The position numbers and the translations under genes were made by a program. From contig DNDP01000461.1 in assembly GCA_003484235.1 (NCBI GenBank), positions 27,684-67,977 on the forward strand: DNA of 40,294 nucleotides, given 5' to 3'. The notes beneath the pieces were generated by a model. The model was not told the origin of the DNA and did not search any database. It saw nothing but the letters and a program-made list of their open reading frames with translations. The stretch comes from Verrucomicrobiales bacterium (lineage in GTDB: Bacteria > Verrucomicrobiota > Verrucomicrobiia > Limisphaerales > RI-55). Below, piece after piece: positions 8,526 through 19,500 of this stretch; positions within the stretch are counted from its first letter, which is position 1; every line of letters starts with the position of its first letter.

Positions 8526-11500
8526 ATGTCTCCCCCGGCAGGGGCACGGCACGTCCGCTTTGTCGGAGACTTTCTGGAGGTGGAGCTGCGCCCCGCCAAT
8601 CCCGCGGCCGTGCGGGACGGCATTCGTGCACGCCTCCGGACCACCATCGGACGCGGTCAGGAACTGCGCCGGGAGATTCGCTCCGCCCATTTCCACCGGC
8701 TGCCGCCGGCGGGACGCGCCTGGCGCGACCTCGAGATGGCTTGGAATGGCAGGGCGTGGGTCATCGGGCTGCCGCTGGCCGAGGTGGGATTCTTCCGCGC
8801 CAAGGCCTACGCGATCGATGCCCAGGGCTGGCTTCACTGGCCCGGAGGCGATGATCTGGGGATCAACGTCCTGCCCAACTGGTGCCGCACCGCGAACACG
8901 ATCTACTGCGCCTTTCCGCGCATGTTTGGACCGAACCGCGACAAGGCCGTCACTCTCGACCCAGCCCAAGACGCCCGGCTCAGGCAGCTCGACGATCAGG
9001 GCTACACGGTCATCCCGCCTTCGGGCACGCTGCACGACCTGCGGAGGCAGCTGCCCCACATCTTCGACACGCTCGGCTGCCGCATTCTGCACCTCCTGCC
9101 GGTCAGCCCCACACCGACCACGCTCGCGAGATTTGGCCGCTTCGGAAGTCCCTACGCGCTGCAGGATCTGACGGCGATCGATCCCGCGTTGATCGAGTTC
9201 GACCAGCGCACCACCGGCATCCAGCAGTTCGAGGAGTTGGTTGACGCGGTCCACCTGCGCGACGGCCGGGTGATCGTTGATCTCGTCATCAATCACACTG
9301 GCTGGCACTCGACGCTGTTCGAGCGGCACCCGGAGTGGTTTGTGCGCGGAACGGACGGGAAATTTGTCAGCCCCGGTGCGTGGGGCACGACGTGGGCAGA
9401 CCTGGTCGAGATCGATCCGGCCAGCACCGAGTTGTGGGATGAACTGGCGGAGGCGTTCCTGGTCTGGTGCCGGCGCGGCGTCGATGGTTTCCGCTGCGAT
9501 GCCGGCTACAAGGTTCCCACCCTGGTGTGGCAGTACATCACTGCGCGGGTGCAGATGGAGTTTCCCGAATCCGTGTTCCTCCTCGAAGGTCTGGGCGGGG
9601 GGTGGGACGACACGGCGATCCGGCTCACGGAGGGCGGCATGCAATGGGCCTACTCCGAGCTGTTTCAGAACTGCTCACCCGCCCAGCTCTGCAGCTACCT
9701 CGATCACACCTGGCGGGCGAGCAAAGGGGTTGGACTGCTGGTCCACTACAGCGAAACCCACGACAACGACCGGCTCGCGAAAAAGGGCCGCGCGTGGTCG
9801 CTGCTCCGCAACCGGCTGTGCGCGCTGGCGAGCGTGAACGGCGGTTTCGGCTTCACGAACGGCGTCGAGTGGCTCGCGGCCGAACAGGTGAACGTGCATT
9901 CGGCCCGCGGCCTCAACTGGGGCGCGGACACCAACATCGTCGCCGAACTGGCGGAGTTGAACCGACTGCTCGTGGAGCATCCGTGTTTCTTCGACGGCGC
10001 CAAGTTGGTTCGCGTCTCGACGCCGGAAGATCTCGTCCTCGCCTTCCTGAGGTTGCGGGCCGACGGAGCAGTTTTGGTTCTGCTCAATCTGGACATGGAA
10101 TCGCCTCAGAGCATCTCGTGGGCGGCCGGTTGGAGCGACGCCTCGGCAGAAGATCGAGGGACGGTCCATTTCACCGGTCGCGACGGAGCCGAGCTGTTGG
10201 AGGAAGAATGCTCCCTGATGCGGGCGGCATGGAAACAGTTCATTTCGGGCGGCTACACTCTGCTTCTGGGAAGGGCTCCCGAAGGCGTGACCGAGACCGG
10301 GGATGGGCGAACGCGCATCACCCTGACTCCCGGTGGCTGCTCCTGCCTCGAGCTGGTCATGCCCGTCGATCTGGTTGGGAGCCAGTATCGGGACGCGCGG
10401 CAAAGGGTCATGTTCGCGCTGCAGGCCGCCCAGGCCGTCGGCAACTCCACGGCTTTCGGTGCGGCAGCCTGGTCAGCAATCGGTCGGGAGGCCAACGATC
10501 CCGAGTCCCTGCTCACCCGGCTCATGGGAGTCGAATCGCCCGCCGGCTACCGGCCGGTTGTGCGATGGACCAGTTCAGACGAACGCCGTGTAACCCTGGT
10601 GCCGCCGGAGCACTGGCTGCTGATCCGCCTCCCCGGCCGGTTCCGCTGTCACGTGCGGCTCGCCAATGAACAAGTCCTGAACCTCGAATCCACGCCCGGC
10701 CCGCAAGACTGGTTTGCCGTTGTGCCGCCCGGCCAGACGGCGGGCGACGGGACGCTGGTCATCAAGCAGTTCACCGACCGGGCCGAATCGCTGACCGGAA
10801 CCGTGCGCTTTCTGAAACCGGCCGGCGAATGGGAACCCGCTGCGGCAGGCGACCCGCTCAACCACTGGGCCGCAGCCCGCACCGTGCTGCTGACCAATGG
10901 CCGCGGCGGCATGGCCCGCATCAACCTGGATCTCGGCCGGGTTCAGTCCAAGTACGATTGCGTGCTGGCCGCCAACCTGCACGGGTCGTTGCCGGTGGAC
11001 CGGCACGTCTTCATCAAGCGGCTGCGTCTCTGGGCCAATGCCGACGGATTCATCGCCCCGCTCAATGCCACGACCCTGGTGTGGTTCGGCGTGGAACCGG
11101 CGGCGCATCCCGGCACCGCGTCCTGGCGGTTCCGGGTGCAGGCCGGCGACGGGCGAAGCGTGATGGTGCGCATGGACGCAAGCATGCCTGCAGGGGAAAA
11201 CAGGGTCGCTTTCGAGTTCACCCGCGAGGAGACCCGCGCTTTAGACGGGCTGCCGCTGCGGCTCACCGCACGACTTGATCTCGAGGACCGCAATTTTCAT
11301 TGGGAAACGAAGCGCAACGAGGGCGCCGATCATCACTTTGCTTCGAACGCCCGTCCGCTGGAGGGACGGCCGGGATTTGCCTTCACGCCGGCATCGGATC
11401 GGGCGGTCCGGGTTGTCGCATCCGCCGGGACTTTTCACGCCGGACCGGAATGGAGCCAGGATCTGCCGCACCCGGTCGAGGCCAGCCGCGGCCAGACGGG

Positions 11501-12890
11501 CTCCGGCGATGGCTGGAGTCCGGGCTGGTTCGACCTGCCATTGCTTGAGGATGGCGCTTCGGTTTGGTTGGCGGCGTCGGCCGAGTCGGCTGAAACGGGA
11601 GCGTTCCAGCCTGCGGAGCCCCGAAGCCCTGCCCCGCTCGCCGACGCGGGCAGACAGAATGCAGACGATCGGCAGGCGGCTTTCGGCGAGCAGCTGCGCC
11701 GGGCGGCGTCACAGTTCATCGTGCGTCGGGACCAGTTCAAGTCCGTCATCGCGGGATATCCCTGGTTCCTCGACTGGGGGCGCGACACGTTGATCTGCGC
11801 ACGGGGCATGATCGCGGGCGGATGGACGGAGGAGGTGAAGCAGCTGCTCATCGTGTTTGGCCGCTTCGAGGAGAAGGGTACGCTGCCCAACACCATCCAC
11901 GGTTCGGACGCTTCGAATCGCGACACGAGCGATGCGCCGCTCTGGTATGGCGTCGTCGCCGGAGAGCTGGCGGCAGCGATCGGCGACGAAATTCTTGACC
12001 TGTCGGTGGATGAACGACGCTCCGTGCGTGACGTCTTGACGAGCATCGCGAGCGGCTACCTTGCCGGCACGGCCAACGGCATCCGTGTAGATCGCGAGTC
12101 CGGTCTCGTGTGGAGCCCCAGCCATTTCACCTGGATGGACACCAACTATCCCGCCGGCACGCCGCGGGAGGGCTACCCGATCGAGATCCAGGCGCTTTGG
12201 ATCCGGCTGCTGCGGTTGCTGGCCCGTTTGGACCCAAAGTCCGAATGGGCCGCGCTCGCGCTGCGGGCCTCGCAGTCGCTGGATGCACTCTACTGGCTGG
12301 AGGACAGGGGCTGGTTTGCGGACTCGCTCATTGCGCGGGCCGGCATCCCGGCTGCCCACGCGGTGAAGGACACGGTGCTGCGAAGCAACTGCCTGTTTGC
12401 CATCAGTCTCGGACTGGTGTCCGGCGAGCGGGCCCGTCGCTGTGTGGATGCCGCCCGCGATCATCTGGTCGTACCGGGAGCGATCCGTTCGCTGGCGCCG
12501 CTGCCGGCCGAGCCACCGTTGCCGATCCATGCAAACGGTGGCGGGCTGCTCAATGATCCGGGGAATCCCTACTGGGGTCGTTACGAAGGCGACGAAGACA
12601 CCCGGCGCAAGCCCGCCTATCACAACGGAACCGCCTGGACCTGGCCGTTCCCGGTTTTCTGCGAGGCCCTGGCCATCGCGCACGGCGAATCGCCGACCGC
12701 GGTCGCGGCGGCCCGCTCCTATCTCGGCAGCATGGATCGACTGCTTGAAGAGGGCTGCCACGGGCAGCTTCCTGAGGTGGTCGACGGCGATGCCCCACAC
12801 GCGCAACGCGGCTGCGACGCCCAGGCGTGGGGAGCCACGGAGGCGCTGCGGGTGCACGAGTGGTTGAACCGCCTGGCAACGCCCGGCTGA
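8526..12890 (+). CDS. Bifunctional glycogen debranching enzyme: GH13 glucanotransferase-like plus GH133 amylo-alpha-1,6-glucosidase
   Basis: A 1454-residue cytoplasmic fusion. The first ~600 residues are a GH13 alpha-amylase domain with all four conserved regions: DLVINHT (9279-9299), GFRCDAGYKVP with nucleophile Asp325, LLEGLGG with acid/base Glu354, and SETHDNDR with Asp413. About 450 residues of beta-rich linker follow. The C-terminal ~400 residues are a GH133 (GDE_C) (alpha/alpha)6 domain containing WFLDWGRDTLI at about 1080-1090, LPNTIHGSDASNRDTSDAPLW, KPAYHNGTAWTWPFP and CDAQAWGATEALR. The order and length match eukaryotic AGL-type debranching enzymes, which move maltotriosyl units and then hydrolyse the alpha-1,6 stub; many bacterial GH133 enzymes lack the GH13 half. 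Start is uncertain: in-frame TTG 8466 and GTG 8502 are alternatives to ATG 8526, none with a good Shine-Dalgarno. No glg genes are adjacent. Confidence 0.88.
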   Translation: MSPPAGARHVRFVGDFLEVELRPANPAAVRDGIRARLRTTIGRGQELRREIRSAHFHRLPPAGRAWRDLEMAWNGRAWVIGLPLAEVGFFRAKAYAIDAQGWLHWPGGDDLGINVLPNWCRTANTIYCAFPRMFGPNRDKAVTLDPAQDARLRQLDDQGYTVIPPSGTLHDLRRQLPHIFDTLGCRILHLLPVSPTPTTLARFGRFGSPYALQDLTAIDPALIEFDQRTTGIQQFEELVDAVHLRDGRVIVDLVINHTGWHSTLFERHPEWFVRGTDGKFVSPGAWGTTWADLVEIDPASTELWDELAEAFLVWCRRGVDGFRCDAGYKVPTLVWQYITARVQMEFPESVFLLEGLGGGWDDTAIRLTEGGMQWAYSELFQNCSPAQLCSYLDHTWRASKGVGLLVHYSETHDNDRLAKKGRAWSLLRNRLCALASVNGGFGFTNGVEWLAAEQVNVHSARGLNWGADTNIVAELAELNRLLVEHPCFFDGAKLVRVSTPEDLVLAFLRLRADGAVLVLLNLDMESPQSISWAAGWSDASAEDRGTVHFTGRDGAELLEEECSLMRAAWKQFISGGYTLLLGRAPEGVTETGDGRTRITLTPGGCSCLELVMPVDLVGSQYRDARQRVMFALQAAQAVGNSTAFGAAAWSAIGREANDPESLLTRLMGVESPAGYRPVVRWTSSDERRVTLVPPEHWLLIRLPGRFRCHVRLANEQVLNLESTPGPQDWFAVVPPGQTAGDGTLVIKQFTDRAESLTGTVRFLKPAGEWEPAAAGDPLNHWAAARTVLLTNGRGGMARINLDLGRVQSKYDCVLAANLHGSLPVDRHVFIKRLRLWANADGFIAPLNATTLVWFGVEPAAHPGTASWRFRVQAGDGRSVMVRMDASMPAGENRVAFEFTREETRALDGLPLRLTARLDLEDRNFHWETKRNEGADHHFASNARPLEGRPGFAFTPASDRAVRVVASAGTFHAGPEWSQDLPHPVEASRGQTGSGDGWSPGWFDLPLLEDGASVWLAASAESAETGAFQPAEPRSPAPLADAGRQNADDRQAAFGEQLRRAASQFIVRRDQFKSVIAGYPWFLDWGRDTLICARGMIAGGWTEEVKQLLIVFGRFEEKGTLPNTIHGSDASNRDTSDAPLWYGVVAGELAAAIGDEILDLSVDERRSVRDVLTSIASGYLAGTANGIRVDRESGLVWSPSHFTWMDTNYPAGTPREGYPIEIQALWIRLLRLLARLDPKSEWAALALRASQSLDALYWLEDRGWFADSLIARAGIPAAHAVKDTVLRSNCLFAISLGLVSGERARRCVDAARDHLVVPGAIRSLAPLPAEPPLPIHANGGGLLNDPGNPYWGRYEGDEDTRRKPAYHNGTAWTWPFPVFCEALAIAHGESPTAVAAARSYLGSMDRLLEEGCHGQLPEVVDGDAPHAQRGCDAQAWGATEALRVHEWLNRLATPG

Positions 12891-12915
12891 AGTCCTCGGG
12901 ACGGTTGACGAAATC

Positions 12916-13563
12916 TCAGATCAGCTTCTGCTCCACGGCATAGCGGGTGAGCTCGGCATTGGTCTTGAACCCCATCTTGCGCAGTATCCTGCTCCGATGC
13001 GTGCTGACGGTCTGGATGGTGATCGAGAGATCGAGGGCGATTTCCTTCAGGGGCTTGCCGACGGCCAGCTGCAGCATGATCTCGTGTTCCCTGGGAGAGA
13101 GCAGTTCGTGCGGAAGAGGGGCCTCACTCCGGGTCATGCGTCGGGCAAGCAACTGTCCCAGGGCGTCACTTACGTACTGCTCGCCTCCGAGGATCTGCTC
13201 CACCGCCTTCACCAGCTCGTTTGGCGCCAGCATCTTGGTCAGGTAGCCGGCTGCGCCCGCCTTCAACACGCGCACGGCATACTGCTCCTCCGGGTGCATG
13301 CTCAGGACAAGCACCGGCAGCGAGGGGTGCGCCTGATTGATGTCCCGCAAGAGATCCACCCCGGTGCGTCCGGGCATGGAGATGTCCAGCACCACCAGGT
13401 CAGGCGAATTGGTGTCGATCACCCGCATGGCCGTCGGCGCGTCACCGGCCTCGACGACCCTTGCCTGCGGCAGGCTCTCCATCAGGATGTCCCGCACGCC
13501 CCGGCGAAAGATCGCGTGGTCATCCACCACCACGATGCAGAGGGTCTTCTTGCGCTGGCTCAT
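12916..13563 (-). CDS. NarL/LuxR-family response regulator
   Basis: A 215-residue two-domain regulator. The receiver has acidic residues Asp14/Asp15 (VVDDHAIFRRG), phospho-acceptor Asp60 (LVVLDISMPGRTG) and the conserved Lys of GYLTKML. The C-terminal LuxR-type helix-turn-helix begins at LSPREHEIMLQLAVGKPLKE and continues IALDLSITIQTVSTHRSRIL. Its ATG overlaps the stop of the multi-PAS kinase gene by 4 nt (ATGA), so the two are translationally coupled. The kinase is of the NarX-like HisKA_3 class that pairs with such regulators, making this its near-certain partner. It probably acts as a DNA-binding transcription factor after phosphorylation; targets are unknown. It is convergent with the debranching enzyme, 25 nt away. 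Confidence 0.95.
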   Translation of the reverse strand: MSQRKKTLCIVVVDDHAIFRRGVRDILMESLPQARVVEAGDAPTAMRVIDTNSPDLVVLDISMPGRTGVDLLRDINQAHPSLPVLVLSMHPEEQYAVRVLKAGAAGYLTKMLAPNELVKAVEQILGGEQYVSDALGQLLARRMTRSEAPLPHELLSPREHEIMLQLAVGKPLKEIALDLSITIQTVSTHRSRILRKMGFKTNAELTRYAVEQKLI

Positions 13564-16500
13564 GACTTGAGAGGCAGCTGAACTGCGACGGTGGTGCCCT
13601 TGCCGGCCCCGCTGTCGAAGCGAACCTCGCCGCCGACCGCGGCCGCCCGCTCCCGCATCCCCAGCAGCCCCAGAGAACTGGCATGGTTCCGGACACTGGC
13701 CGGCATGCCCACGCCATCGTCGGATACCTCCAGTCGCACCGAGCCTTCGGAACGGACCAAACGGACGGTCACCCGGGTTGCCCTGGCATGGCGAACGACA
13801 TTGGTCAGGGACTCCTGAAAGATTCGATACAGCACGGTTGACTGATCGCTGGAGAGCCCGTCAACGGATTTCGGCGCCTTGACCTCGCACGGGATGCCCG
13901 TCTGCTCGGCGAACTCATCCGCCTGCCATTCCAGAGCCGCGACAAGGCCGAGGTCATCGAGGATGCCGGGGCGCAGGTCCGAACACAGCCGCTGCACGGA
14001 CATGACGGTCTCGTCCACCAGCGTGGACATGCGTCCCAGCCGGTGCTGCATGAGCTGGTCGAAATCGGCCGCGGTCCGGTGCTTCTCGAGCAGCCGTTGC
14101 GCCCAGGCGATGTCCAGATTCAGTCCGGTCAGGGACTGGCCGATCTGATCATGCACCTCGCGCGCGATCAGCGTGCGTTCCGCTTCCCGCGCCTGTTGCA
14201 GGCTGCCGGCCAGCGCCCGCATGGCCTGCTCCGATTCCGCCAGCGCCAGTTCGGCCTGTTTCAACCGGGTCACATCGGTGTGCGTGCCGAGCATGCGGAC
14301 CGGGTTCCCCGCGGCGTCGCGTTCCACGATCTGTCCAATCGAAAGAATCCACACCCAGCTGCCACTGCGCGACCGCTGGCGGAACTCCACCTGGTACCGT
14401 TTGATCCGCCCCTGCAGGTAGTCCTGAAAGCGCGCCGACACCTGGTCGCGGTCGTCGGGATGAAGTCGTTCGATCCATTTTTCGTTGGTCTCCAAGAACA
14501 GGGCGGGATCGTAACCGAGCATCTGCGCGTATTCCGGGGAAACCGTCACCCTGCCGGTGCGGACATCCAGATCGTAGAGTCCCTGCCGGGCCGCCTGAAT
14601 GGCCAGCCGCAGGCGTTCCTCGCTTTCGCGAATCGCACCGGCTGCCCGATGACGCTCGATCGCCGCCGAGAACAGGCCGGCAGTCGTGCGCAGCGCATTG
14701 ATCTCGGCTTCGGACCACGCGCGTTCGGCGGCGCAGTCGTCGAAGCCGACGAAGCCCCACCAGCTGCTCCCGACATGAATGGGAAATGCGGCAAAGGAAA
14801 AAACCTGCCGGTCCCCCAGCAGTGCTCGTTTGCCCGGGGGCAGTTCACTGATGCGGGCGATCACCGGGTTCCCCAGCTTCAGCTCCCCAAACCATTCGGC
14901 AAACGCGGACCCGGGCACGCCGCCCGACGTGGCGACCGCTTCCCCGAACGCAGCCCCCACCTTGGGGCCGCTCCATTCGCCCTGCAACCTGAGTTCCTCA
15001 TTGTCGACGACGGCGGACACCAATTCCAGCAGGTAGACCCGGCTCACGCCGGTGGCCCGGCCCAATGCCTCAATGGTACTCTGGACCCCGTCACGCCAGT
15101 GGGCTGCGCGCAACAGCTCTCCGGCGGCGTCCGCCAGCGCTCCCAGAACGGCGTTGCGCAGGCGGAGATCGAGTTCCCGCTGCCGGCGCTCGGTCACGTC
15201 CTGCCAGGTGCCGAGGACACCGAACACCTGTCCCGTTTCATCCCGCAACGGCAGTTTGCTCGTCTCCAGCCAGATTTCGGAGCCGTCCGCGAGGGTGGCC
15301 GACTCGACAACACCACGTCGTTCCCGGCCGCTGGCGATCACCTCCCGGTCCACCCGCACGAACTGCTCCCGCTCTTCGGGGGTCAGGCTGCCAATCTCTG
15401 AATCCGTCCGACCGATCAGTTCCTCCGGCTCTTCAAATCCAAATGTCCGCGCGGCCAGCCGGTTGACGCCGAGATAGCGGCTTTCGCGGTCCTTCCAGAA
15501 CACTCCCTGGGGGATGTTGTCGATCACGGTGCGCAACATCCGCCGAGATTCCCTCAAGGCGATTTCGGATGCCTTGCGCGCGGAGATCTCCAGGGCGGCC
15601 CCACGCATCTGCACCGGCGTTCCTGCTTCGTCGTACACGCCGGTACCCAGCGCCTCGATCCAGTGGTCCGAGCCGTCGGGCCACCGGATCCGATATTCCG
15701 CATGAAACTCCCGGTGTTCAGCCAGAGCGCCACGAAACGCCCGCTCCACCCCGGACCGGTCCTCCGGGTGAATGGTCGAGACGAACCAATCGAGCGTCAG
15801 ATCGCCGGCATCAATGGGAAGTCCGAAGGTTCGCTTGAGCTGTTCATTCCATTCCAGTTCGTTGGTGGCGACGATCCAGGTCCAGAGCCCGACGCCCCCA
15901 CCCTCCACCGCCCGGCGCAGGCGTTCCTCGCTCTCTTGCAGCGCTTCCTGCACCCGGATGCGGTTCAACGCTCCGCCACAATGGTCGGCAAACGATTGAA
16001 GCACTTCGAGCTCGCGTTGGCCGTAGGCCTTGGGTCGGTAGCTTTGGATGGAGAGCACCCCGACCGTCCTCTGCTGATCCCGGATCGGAACGAACATGAG
16101 CGAAGCCGAGCGCCGCGATGTGTCGCCAAACGGCACGAGGTCGGAGTCTTCGGCAACCGGACCCTGACGCAGCAGCAGCTGCGCGCCCATCTCGATGGTG
16201 CGCCGGGCGATGGGAGCCGGCGGAGCATCATTGTAGCCAGGCGGGCACTCCCGGCGCTGGCCGTCCATGGTGTCCATGGCCAGAACCGAGGACACCCTGT
16301 CCGACTCCGGCGAATAGAGTGAAAGCGAGCAGCTGTCCCAGCCGAGCAACTGGTCCGCGTTGTCCAGGATGCTGCGCGCGGCGTCACGCGCGGACTTGGC
16401 GGCATTGAGCTCGCGGCCGAGGCGGGCAAAGGTCGTGAGAAGCTGCTCCACGCGTTTCCGTTCGCCGATGTCCACCAGCAGCGTCAGCAGGCAGTCCTCG

Positions 16501-19500
16501 CCGTTCACGGTCACCCGCTCGACCGAGCGGAGCGTGTGAACCACCCGGCCGTCGCCGCGGACGATGGGAGATTCGGCACTGGAGGTTGCGCCCCGCTGCC
16601 AGACGGTCGCGAGTATCTCCCGCCGCTGGACCTCGGAGGAGTAAAGTCCCACCGACAGCCCCGTCCGGCCCACGATCTCGCTCCGGGGCCGGCCCACGAT
16701 GGCAAGGAAGGCATCGTTGACGTCCAGGCAGGTGTCGGCCTCGAAGGTCGTCAGTGAGATGCCGGCGGGGTTGGCCCGGAAAGCGGCGGCGAACCGCTCC
16801 TCGCTTTCGCGCAGCGCACGTTCGGCGCGGCGGCGGTCGGTGATGTCGATCAGGATCGTGTAAACCAACTGCCGATCGTCGAGCTCAAGCAGGTGGGTGG
16901 TGGCGGCGAAGTCACGGAGCTGGCCATCCCTGGTCCGCATCCGGGTTTCAAACGAACCTGAACTTCCGGGTGCCAGCTGACGAAGTTCCCGCATCATGCC
17001 GGCGACGGATTCGTCCGCGCCCAGTTCCTCCAGGCGGAGGGCCAGCAGTTCACTGACCGGGTAGCCCAGCAGCCGGGCGGTCATTTCGTTGCACTCCACG
17101 ATCCCGTGGGTTTCGCGATCGATCAGCGCCACCCCAGCCGGGGAGCGGTCGAAAAGGGTGCGGAAGCGCAGCTCGCTTTCGCGCAGCCGGTCCTGAGTCT
17201 GTCTCGCTTCCGTCACGTCGGTGAAGGTCCCCATCATGCCGACGGGCTTGCCGTCATGATCACGGATCAGGGCGGTGGCCATCTGCACGATCAACGGTGA
17301 TCCATCCAGACGCCGCGCAACCTCCTCGCCTTCCCAGGAACCCTGCCGCTGGATCACGGCCAGGATTTCCGTGACCCTGCCGGGATCGCTGCCGAGTTCC
17401 ATGACGGGTTTGCCCAGCAGATCCTCCAGATTCGGGATGCGCCACATCCTGAGAAAAGCCGGATTCGCATCGGTCACGCGCCCCAGAAGGTCGGTGAAAC
17501 AGATGCCGACGACGGCGGACCGGATGGCCAGATCCTTCACGCGGAGCTGTTCCCCGGCCTGGCGCCGTTCGCTGATGTCCCGGGCGATGGTGGAAACATA
17601 TTCCAGGCGCCCCTGATCGTCCCGATGTACGAGCAACACCTGGGAGGTGGGCACTTCCCGACCGTCCCGGGCGACCAGCTCCGTCTCGTGATGCCAGTGG
17701 CCGTCGCGGATCGCCGCTGGTATGCCCACCGTTTCTATGTAGTTCCCGGTCTCTTCAGAAACGTAATCGCGTAGCCGCAACGCCGTGAGGTCCTCCTTCT
17801 CGCCGATTCCCATCATCTCCCGCCCCGCCCGGTTGACATAGGCCAGCCGCCCCTGATGGTCCGCGATGCCGACAAAGTCCGGAGTCGCCTCCAGGATGGC
17901 AAGCAGCTGCCGCTCCCGGTCTTTGGCCCTTTTCTTCTCGGTGACCACTTCCGAGAAGAGGACGATGCCACCAATCACACCGGCCGATTCCTCCCAGGGA
18001 CGGATCTCCCAACGCACCCAGTCGATCCGTCCGTCCAGACGCTGAAAGGCATCCTCCTCGCACATTTCCACCGCGCCACCGAGACAGCGTTGATGGATCG
18101 CCTTCCAGCGCTCGGAGATTTCCGGAAAAACCTCGTAGTGCAGCCGTCCCACCAGATTTTGTATCGGGAGCCCGTAGTCGGAGCAGAACCGGTTGCTGGC
18201 CCCCAGATAGCGCATGTCGCGGTCGAACATGGCGATCGCCGCGGGCGAATGCTCGACGAACAGGCGCAACAATCGTTCGCGCCTTTGCAGCGTTTCCTCG
18301 GCCTTCTTGCGGGCCGTGATGTCCTGGGCCGCGCCATATATCATCTCCACCCGGGAGCAGTCGGCGCTCCAGTGGGGTTGGGCGTAGGCGATCACCCATC
18401 GCGCCCGTCCCCCCCGCGTGATGAGCCGAGCCTCGATGGCGGTGGACTCCCCCGCCAGATTTCGCCGGCAGGTCTCGGCCATCAGCGCCCGGTCTTCCGT
18501 GTGGATGATTTCGAACGGATCGGTAAGGGAGCGATACTCGTCCATGGAATATCCGGTGATCCGGGAAAAGGATTCGCTGATCCACTCCAAAGCCAGTTCA
18601 CCGGACGGCGCTACTCTCAGTACGTAGACAAAGTCCGAGGTCATCTGCGCGGTGATGCGATGCCGTTCCTCGGAAATGCGCAGTGCCTCGACGGCGCGTT
18701 TGCGTTCGAACACGTCGATGCCCATGCCCATCAGACACGGGCGCCCCTCCAGTTCGATCCGCCTCCCGGTCAGGAAGAAGGGCCTTCCCTCCCCCGCGCG
18801 GTTCAACATCTCGGCCTCGGTCTCCGCCTGGCCACCCGCGAAGGCCTGGTCGATGAACTTTTCAATCCGATGCCGGTCGGCCTCGCGGAAGAATTCTCGC
18901 GGATGAATCTGGCGGAGTTCTTCTCCGGTGCGCCCGGTCACGGTGCACAGGTTTTCGTTCCAACGAAGAAACTCGCCGGCGCGGTCGAACAGGTAGAAGA
19001 CGCCCGGCAGGCTGTTGATCATCTGATTGGAGAGGTCCCGCTCATGGAGCAGACGCTCCTCCGCGAGCTTGCGCTCCGTGATGTCGATCATGAAGACGAG
19101 CACGGCGGAACGCCCCCTCCAGTCAATGCGTGTCGAGCCGGACTGGATCCACCGGCGCGTTCCGTCGCTCCGGATGCCCACCCAGCCCGGATGCACCGGC
19201 ACATTCTCGCCCCGCAGCATCCTCTCCTCCCGGTCGCGCAGCTCTTCGTGAAACTCGGGCGCCACGAAGCGCCTCCACGGATCCCCTTCCTTTACGGCAC
19301 CGGGATTCTCGAGTCCCGCCATCCGGGCGGCCGCCTCGTTGGCGTACTCGATCCCCTCCCCGGTGCGCACCACGATGCCCAGCAACGACGAGTCGCTCAG
19401 GGCCCGGTAACGGGCCTCGCTTTCGTGGAGTTCGCGGGTGCGTTCGTCCACCCGCAGCTCGAGCAGCCGGTTGCCGTCACGGACCCGCAGATGCCGCTCC

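Noticed and set aside
7851..9644. Open frame of 597 codons on the minus strand spanning the kinase/debranching junction
   Set aside because: It crosses the strong plus-strand terminator and both flanking plus-strand genes have clear catalytic motifs.
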